DNA of 64,000 nt from Durusdinium trenchii (lineage: Eukaryota > Sar > Dinophyceae > Suessiales > Symbiodiniaceae): contig CAXAMN010002936.1 in assembly GCA_963970005.1 (NCBI GenBank), positions 257,049 to 321,048 on the forward strand, written 5' to 3'. Shown piece after piece: positions 34,748 through 43,700 of the stretch. The notes under the pieces are model-generated. The model searched no databases. It had not been told where the DNA came from and was given only the letters and a program-made list of their open reading frames with translations. A program made the translations under genes and the position numbers. Numbering within the stretch: the first letter of the stretch is position 1; every line of letters begins with the position of its first letter.

Positions 34748-37700
34748 GTTTGGTGTCGCAAGTGATCCAGTTTTGGTGTCGCAAGTGATCCCAAGGCTCC
34801 CGGCAATCTCCTTCGCCACAGCTTTCCACCATCTAATTCTTGTCCTGACAGGGCGAGCCGCGACGAGCCAGAATGCCTAACATGCCTTTGGAAGCCCATA
34901 AGCAGAGGTGCCCAACGGTAGGCCCTGGACAGTGTTGTAAGTTGGGGAGAGGCTAGGAAACATGGTTTTCAATATAATCTTTATGATTTATTTATGAAAA
35001 ATTATGAATATGTTTTTTTTGCATTATTTGTGAAAATTATGAAACGCATTTTATGAACAAAAAATGTTTTTAAGATTTTGAATGAAAAAATCGATTTTTA
35101 AATAAACTAGTTTATAGTTTCTTGATGTGCTCAACAAATCTGAAAATTTTCACAAACATAGAATTTTCATAAAAATTTCTCAAAATTTTCTTATCTTCAT
35201 ATAAAAAGTCATAAAACTTTCTTGTGTTCTTATAAATTGTATGACTTTATTATATTTTTTTACGACTTGTAGAGAATCGTAAAAAACCACTAAAGAAAAA
35301 TCATAAAAATATGAATGTTCTTTTTAATTTATGAAAAATATGAAAATTTTATGATTTTTTGAATTCTGTATATTTTTCTGATTTGGTGAAAATCTATTGA
35401 AAAATATAAACATCATGAAAAAGTAGAAAGCATAAAAATACTTCATAAAAACAAGCATAAAAATCATAAAATTCAACAAAAAACATAAAAATGGAATCTC
35501 AAAAAATTGAGAACCAATGTTTTCATAAAACTTTCATTAAAAGAAGAAGTCATTTTTAAAAAATGATCAACTAAACAATTCTCTGGCTGTCTTCCTGACT
35601 CTCGAGGACAGTGGCCCCAGAAGATGCCTTGATGCTCTTGAAGTTTTGAGGCCTCCCCTATTCCGAGCCGCCACGCACGACCAAGCGGATGGAGCGCGAA
35701 GAGATCGAAAATAAGCTTGAAATGGGACCTCCGCAATCACGTCAATCAGACTTCTTCGTTTTTTCTCAATCCAGATGAATCATGCATTGTCTGCAAGTCT
35801 AAGTTGGAGAATTCACGCATTGCATTTTCGACGCGGTCGCTGCGTAGTCATGCAACGTCAAGTGTGGTGAAGCCAGCTCTGCCGGCACTGGGCTTAAGCC
35901 CTTACATAGTCTTCTGCGCATCGCTGTTGGGTTCGTCGTGTCTTGAATCTCTGCTGCTTTAGGTGTTTAAGCCTCTCAAGAAAGCTCTGTATGTTTCTCT
36001 ACTGATTGTTGAGACATGTCGCGTGTCACTAGAATGGCGGCTTCAAGATCTTCTGCCTAGGCATCTCTACTTTTGAACCCCTGGAAAACGCTAATTACTT
36101 TTGTCCGGAAGTCTCTTCTGAATGTTTCTCCTTTAAATAGGGCAATGGTTTTCAAGAACTTTCTACAGAAATACACAGATATACTCTCGCGTTGCTTTTG
36201 TTGTTGTTTCTGGCCCACGACTGATACACCGCTTTGTTGTTTTGTTTCTCACGCGTTCGGGCGGGCGGGTGCGTGGGTACTTCACATATCCAGCGTTATG
36301 TGAAGTACACGTGGAAAGGGTTTGTTCGATGTTCTTTGTTTTCGTACCTTTGTGTAAGCGTTTGTATACCTCACGCGGGCAGGGGGACTGAAATATACAT
36401 GCGCACAGGACATTGTTCGTTCCTTCCACGTTCTTTTCATGTGGACAGAGCTGACACGGTTTCTTTCCGATTTGTTTTTAAAAACGGCCTCAGAAGTAGC
36501 GACCGTTTGTGCTTTAGTGTTGTTGTTTCGGTTGGTTGGCGTGTCTTGTTCTCCCGATTTTTCTTGTTTACAAGCATTGTGGCGAATGAGCGCGTTTACT
36601 TCAGATCACTGACTGTATATATATATATATATATACAAATATAGAGAGAGATGGTTTGACTCGGGATTTCGATGACCCTTGGTGTTATTCGTTCACAGCA
36701 CGGTCTTAGACTCTGATCGTTGTTGGTCAACTGGGAAGCGGCTTTGGATACCCGTCGCAGTAGAAACAAAGGAAACACTACAGGATCTTGAATTTTGTCT
36801 ATGCGTGGCAATGGAGGCACAATGTTTGCGTCAACCACGAGTTGAAGGATGATGGGACTGGTGGTGTGGGAGCAAAAAAGGCCGACGCTGGCAGTTCCAA
36901 TGCAGCTTTTGACCTTCCAGTCGAACAACTTTTCTCACACTCCAATCCAAAATGCGCGTTTTGCTGTAGCGAGATGCGCCACACAAGCATCCTGCTTTGG
37001 AAAACATCTGATTTTTGATGCGTCCGGCGTTGCATTTCCACAAACGTTGTTTGGAACGACTCACTCCCAAAACCTTGCTCATGAAAAATGGTATCATTTT
37101 TGTGAAGTCAGTTGGATGGTTAGTTGTTCAGTTGGCCGGCGAGTGGCTCAGTTGGCCAGCGGCCAAATGAACAACTGACCCTCCAAATGAACCACCTGAG
37201 GTCCATGGAAGGTTATATAGTTGTTCAGTTGGCCGGCCAGCTGAACAACCACATAACCATCCAACTGACTTCACCAAAATGATACCATTATTCATGAACA
37301 CCTTGGCACCGACTTTTGGCATCAAGAACAATAATCAACTTGCAAGAGCAATGCTCAATGCGCTTCAGAATGCAAACCCCGCACCCATCTGATCAAAACA
37401 ACGACCATCCATGAAAACAATGGTACATGAAATGCGCACGCATTTGATTACGACTGGTCAGGCTAGCGATGACTCCAACCTAAATGCAACGAACGCAGAG
37501 GCACACACAATTGTCAGAGTTCAGGATACGAACTATCATGTATTCGCACAGTCTTTTGTGTGTACGCCATGAAAATCAATCTGTTTCAAACCATGACAAA
37601 TCTTTTCAAGATTTGAGCCCATTTGTTTTGCAATCGGTGCAATGGTTTTACACACACATAATATATATATCATTTTAGAAGCTGTCACCTGCACAAACTG

Positions 37701-40700
37701 CACAGTTGACTGTGCTCAGTAAAGTTCAGCGCTACTGTGCAAATTGCACAGTTGCCGTAGTAAAACTGCGCAAACTGCACAGTGGCCGGAGTAAAACTGT
37801 GCAAACTGCACAGTACACCGTAAGCTACTGTGGAAAAAACTCGACGCAAAGTCTTTGTTGGGATGAAGGGTTCAAAGAATTTTTTTGGGATGCAGAAGGG
37901 TTCAAAAACGTTGTGGAAAAAACTTGGGGTATGAAAGGGTTCAAAATCATTGGGATGAAGGGTTCCAAAACTTTGGGAGGAAGACAGGTTCAGAAACATT
38001 GCTTAACAACTTTGGATGAAGGGGTTCGCGGATGAAGGGTTCGATCACAGTCAGGATAAACTACATTCAAAATTGGGACGAAGGATTTTGGAAATGGAGG
38101 ATTCAATCAAAGTCTTTGGGATGACTTTTGGCATGAAGAGACGTTCTGGTGAAAGACTTGGGATGAAGGGCTCAAAATCTTTCAAAGATTTTGGGAGTTG
38201 AAAAGACTCGGGGAATTAAAGGGTGCAAAGTCATTCGGATGAAGGGTCCCAAAACTTTGGGAGGAAGAAAGGTGCAGAAACACTGCTCAAAAACTTTGGA
38301 TGAAGCGGTTCAGGATGAAGGATTCAAACAAAGTCTTTGGGATAAACTTGTTCAAAGACTTTGGACGAAGGCTTGGCTCTGAATGATTCAATCAAAGTCT
38401 TTGAGATGAACGCTTCAAAAGACTTTTGACATGAAGACAGGTTCTGGTGAAAGACTTGGGATGACGGGCTCACAATCTTTCAACTTTGGGTATTAAAGGG
38501 TTCAAAGTCATTGGGGTGAAGGGCTCCAAAACTTTGGCAGGAAGAAAGGTTCAGAAACTTTGTTCAAAGACTTTGGATGAAGGGTTTTGGGGATGAAGGT
38601 TTCACACCTGTTTGTGAGTGTACAACGCTGAGTATTCCAAAAGCTTTTTGCAAACATATTGCAACCTTGTGAACCTGTCATCATGCCAAACAAAGTCGTT
38701 GAATCCTTCCTCCCAAGGGCTTTCAACATAACCTGTCTTCATGCCAAAAGTCTTTGAGCCGTATTGAATCATGATTTGCCCAACCCGCGGATCATGATTC
38801 AATGTGTGCGACGCGACACTAAAAATATGCTGGAAAAGCCGGCCCACTAAAGCAGCATCGCCAGCACCTTGGCGTCCTAAATCTACTAGGACGTAAGACA
38901 ACTTACGTCCTAGGTTTTCGCGCCAGCATATCCAGCACACAGTTGCCATCCCCAAAACCCTTCATCCAAAGTCTTTGAACGAAGCTTTTGCATCCATCTT
39001 CATGCCCAAGTCTACCCCAAAGGCTTTGAACACTTCATCCCAAAAATCTGTCATTCAAAGTCTTTGGGCAAACTTTCGGTTTGAGCCCTTTTCCGGGCCC
39101 AACCCCGGCCCTAGCACCACAACACGCTAAGCCGTTAAACAAAGAAAACCCTGACACCAAAGCAGCGTAAGAGTGCAAAGCCCAAGCACTACAGCCGCCT
39201 CAGAGCACAACAGCACGATACCAAGCAAAGCCCGAGTGTCACCTCGGGGCCCGAGGCTTTCATTTCTTTACACACCTCGGGGCCCGAGACTGTAACTCGG
39301 GCCCCAAGGTCTCTAAAAAATCAAAAGCCTCGGGCCCCGAAGTGAAACTCGCGCCGTGCACGCGCCGAGCGCTCCAGCAAGGCAATCAAAAGACCAAAGA
39401 GCAAGGCCAGGCAAGCGCAAGAAAAGAGCAAAGCAAAGGCAACCAACCACGGAAGAGCAAGGCAAGCAAATTGACAAAGGGGAAAAGCCAGGTAAGGGCA
39501 AGAAACATAAAGAGCAAGGAAGGGCGAGAAAACAAAGAACCAACAAATTGAAAAGGGGGAAAAACATAAAGGAAGGGAAGAGGAAAGCCAAAAGGAGAAG
39601 GAAAGGGAAAACAAATCAAGACAAGAAAAATGAAAAACATGCAGATAAAAGAAAGGGAAAGAGAGAGAAGAGTAAACAATGAAAACGGGGTGGAGAACAA
39701 AACCGGCGAACGTATACGTACGTGGGCCGGCTTTTATAGCTGGCTGTTAAACATGGCAAGGTGCATGCTAGGAGAATGCGCACAGAAAGCACAAAGAGAT
39801 TGAAAATCAACAAGCATAAATTTAAGCATAAAGAAGCGTACGCGCCAAACAATGGACAACGACGTTTTTCCCCAGACAGTGTGGACACACTAAGGGGTTC
39901 TTACGGTAGTAGAAAAGCACTTGTGCTTAGATCGGTGTGCCGCGCGGGAGTGTGCGGCTAAGTCGCTGCTATTTACAGCACACTCAATGCCTCTCGAACT
40001 CCTCCAAGTGCATTTTGACTGCGCAGGCTCGCTGAATCTGGGTGTCCGCGGCGGGTGCTTCGACTGCGCTCTCGTTGTGGTGCCGTGCGCATTTTCGCAC
40101 ATGGTGGTGACTTTTTCGTGGCAGGCGCAAGAGAAACCTCGTGCTTTCGTGGTTCAATTTCGATTTTTCGTGACAGGCTCAAGGGATCGGAGCTGTTTTA
40201 CTTCGATGTGCAGTTTTCGTGGCAGGCGCAACACTTTGGACATGGCGGTGATCGTCGAGGAGCTCATTCCAACCACACATCCGTATCCAGCCGTGCATTT
40301 CCCAACTGCTTTACCATCATGGACTCGCAGGCCCCAGCATCCGCAACCAACACCACCCTCCTCCAAGGGTCGCGCACTTTTGCCACCACAGAGCTGCTCT
40401 TTATACACCACCCCCGACAGAACGCTACCACTACCACCTAGTTTAGAATGTAATTGCGCGCATGCGCGCTAAGGCAGGGCCAGACAAGACGCGCGCAAAA
40501 GACAGAAGGAATGAAATGACCGGACATGAAAGCGGAAAAGACATGAAGGGAAAGGGGAAAAGAAAGTGTGTGAAGGCAGATGAAAGGGAAACCAGATGAA
40601 GAGTGACAATAATAAAGGCCAAGCCAAACCTCATTAAAACAAAACAAGGGGACCTCGTGCGACAGTGCTTCACCACGAACTGGCAGCGTTTTCGTTGGGC

Positions 40701-43700
40701 AGTGTTTGTCAGTCACGCACCACCCCCTGCGAGTAATTGCCTGCCTAGCTGTTGCATGAGTCAAAGAAAAGTATATAAATCCTGTGTGATCGATTCTTTG
40801 GATACGGGGAGGGATACACACACCACATTCACTGGAGAAAGCGGATCAGGCGGTGCCCAAGGCATGTAAATTTAAATCATCTTAAAACAAAGAGCTCGCT
40901 GAAGCATGCTGAAGCCGCGTTCCTCAATTCTTGAGTCTTTCCAAGGTGAACCTTGAACAGATGCTGGTGCTGACCGCTGGTGTACCAGAGATCGCCTCGG
41001 GCATCCTGTCTCATTTAGAAAGCCAATCTGAAGGGAATAGGTGGTGGCAGCTCATCGGCAACCAGGTGACCAATCCCTCCTCGCTACTGCTTTGCATGCC
41101 GCCGAATGCATCCGGCACATCTGCCTTTTGGTCAAAAAGTTTCGAAACGTTGGGATTCGTTGGCAACAGATAGAACTTGATGTGAATTCAACTGAGAGTC
41201 TGGTGTCCAGCAGTTTGCACGGCCAAAAGAGTGCACTGAGGTTTACAAATCATGGCTTCAACATACAACGGTGCCTGTGGTCTGTGGCACTCCTCCTGGA
41301 TGGGCGGACCGATTGGATGCTTGTCACAGGTACCGAGCTTCTAAGTGCACTCGCGATGAGTTAGGAGCACAGAGCAATCCAATGAACAGTCAGACGAAGC
41401 AGACATGCTGTGCCAGCGTCCACCGAGCGAGAGCCGATCACTCTCAGGGCAGATTCGGGTAGATGTTGTTTTGTATGGCAGCTAGCGTTTTCTGTTCTAT
41501 GTTTGTGACTTGTGAACAGGTTGTTGATTGCAAGGTGACAGCTTCCGGATGGCGCCGTTTGTTAAACTGTCCCCTAGGAAGAGGGCTGCGTGGAGAACTG
41601 GTCAGATCTGATCCAGACTTTCTTCAATGAACTGCAGCACTTCTTGCAGCATCATGGCTGGGGAGAAGTTCCGCTGGTGCTCTATGGACATTCCTTCGGC
41701 GCACTCATTGTTGCGGCCCTGGCTGAGCGACTTGAAAGGGAATGCAAAGAGGTGCAGCATCTGGGCATTGGAGCATGGTGTGCTCCACAAAAGAGCTACA
41801 GAGAGCGGTACCCTGAACACATGAAAGTAGACTTCGAGAAACTCAAGGATCCCAAGGTGGACCTGCTTTTCGCAAAAGAAGAACTAAGACACTTTGAGTT
41901 TTTGCCCGAAGAATTCTTCACGCACAGCGATGGCGCGATTCTGCAGACTGCACGTTGCGTTGCGGCAAGCCTCAAAATGTCACTGAGCATGAAATAAGAA
42001 GCGGGATGTCAGCGTGGGAGGGCAGATGTTTTTGCGTCTTTCTCCAGTGCACTCTTGTTTTTGGGTGATGCCTGAATCATGGCTTTGGGCAGTTGAGAAT
42101 AGTTGGTAAATTCAGATCAGCCTGGCAGGCTGTTGATATAGATGGGTGTGAAAACATCCGGGTTTGCAGTAAAAGACCATTAAAGCAGATCCATGCTGCT
42201 GCTGGAGTCACAGCCAACCAGGAAATGAGCTGTGCCATCCAATGCTCAATGAGAGAACAGTTGCTTTTCCACAAAAATCACAGGGTCAGCGTCGTGGGTG
42301 TAAGTGTTGAAGTAGGTGTACGATGGTGCAAGTCTCTAAGTTACTAAGAGTGTACAACGCTCGCTCACTGGTTTAGCCAGCAAGGCGATAAGGCACAGCC
42401 GGCATAACCATAAAACAACATTCGGTACCAAGAAAGAGTGCAAAAGAGAAAACACGGCTGGTTCGAATCAACTCAATCCTGCTTAGTGGTTGCTGTCACC
42501 CTGTAGGCTTGATTTTTTTACCCACGCCGGCTGCCACAAGATCCAAACGGTTTTGGGGAACTGCGATCATTCCATTGAGAAGGCGTAGTGCGAAATCAGT
42601 TGGCCTCCAAAGCTTGAAAACAAGCGACAAGTGGCCTCCAGATGCAACGCCAGTTTCACAGCGTGTTGCATTATCCCCAGACTTACCATGATTCGTAGCA
42701 CAAAACATTTTTATGTTTTGGGGAATGTCCGGCGAATCCTTTGGCGAATGAGATAAAGAATCAGACTCGCACCAAACCACACCCCCTACTGTCATGCCCT
42801 GGCAAACCGTGTGTAATGACACATTGTTTTCATCCCATACAACCGTCTACATTGCAACAGCATTTTGGCTGTTTAGGTTGTCAAACCGTGTAATCTCAGG
42901 CAAGACAATACGGGTGTTGGTGGCAGGTGCTGCCTAACAAATGCAGAGATTTGGATAGTCATATCAAGTGGGCAGTTCATTTCCATAGTAGCCAGGAGCT
43001 GAGTATTGCAACGTGTGTCTAATTTAAAGGCTTACGCCTGACAGCCGGGCGCCGGCCCACTTGGGTCTGTGTAGGGCTGGGTCCTGTCTCTCTCTCTCTC
43101 TCTCTCTCCCTCTCCTCCCTCTGTCTGTCTCTGTCTCCGTCTCCGTCTCGGTCTCTGTTTGTCTCTGTCGCTGTCTCTGTCTTCTCTGTCTGTGTCTTCT
43201 CTGTCTCTGTCTCTCTCTCTCTCTCTCTTTTTGAGACTGTGTGGGGCCTATGTTGCCACATCTTGAGGCAATCTTGGCCCATCTTGCGGCTATGTGTTAG
43301 CCATATCTGGGACCTATGTTGGGTCCCCTTGAGGGCCTCTGTCAGATCATCTTGGAGCACATGTTCCGCCTTTGCTGTTGGCGCGTGCCCAACACCCACG
43401 AAATGTCGATTAAGCCTGTCCGCCCGGCGCGCATTACCGACACCACCCTTGAAAAACACAGCGTTTTCGCATTTCTCCATCTTCGCCGCGTCGTACTTCG
43501 ATATGCGCAATAGACCCTGTAAAACACAGTGTTTTTATACCTCACACACACGAAGCACTGTAAATTACAGGGGCTTCAGTGGGTCGGAAGTGGCGAGGGC
43601 GGGGACGAGGGTCGCCGGCAGGGGGCACGCCGCTTATAACCTTCGGTTACCAACGAAGGCCCTCCGGGCATGCTACGCGCTTCGTGGCCGGCGCCCGGAT

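Noticed and set aside
34425..34899. Minus-strand poly-Thr, poly-Tyr and poly-Leu frames
   Set aside because: Three-frame translation of the AGT microsatellite.
39313..39700. Minus-strand hydrophobic frames resembling transmembrane proteins
   Set aside because: Reverse complement of an A/G-rich low-complexity stretch; three overlapping frames look alike.
42440..42480. Possible tRNA T-arm (ggttcgaatc)
   Set aside because: No matching acceptor stem, D-arm or anticodon arm upstream.
43019..43510. Minus-strand 163-codon frame rich in Glu/Arg/Thr
   Set aside because: Half of it is the (TC)/(TCTGTC)n microsatellite read backwards.
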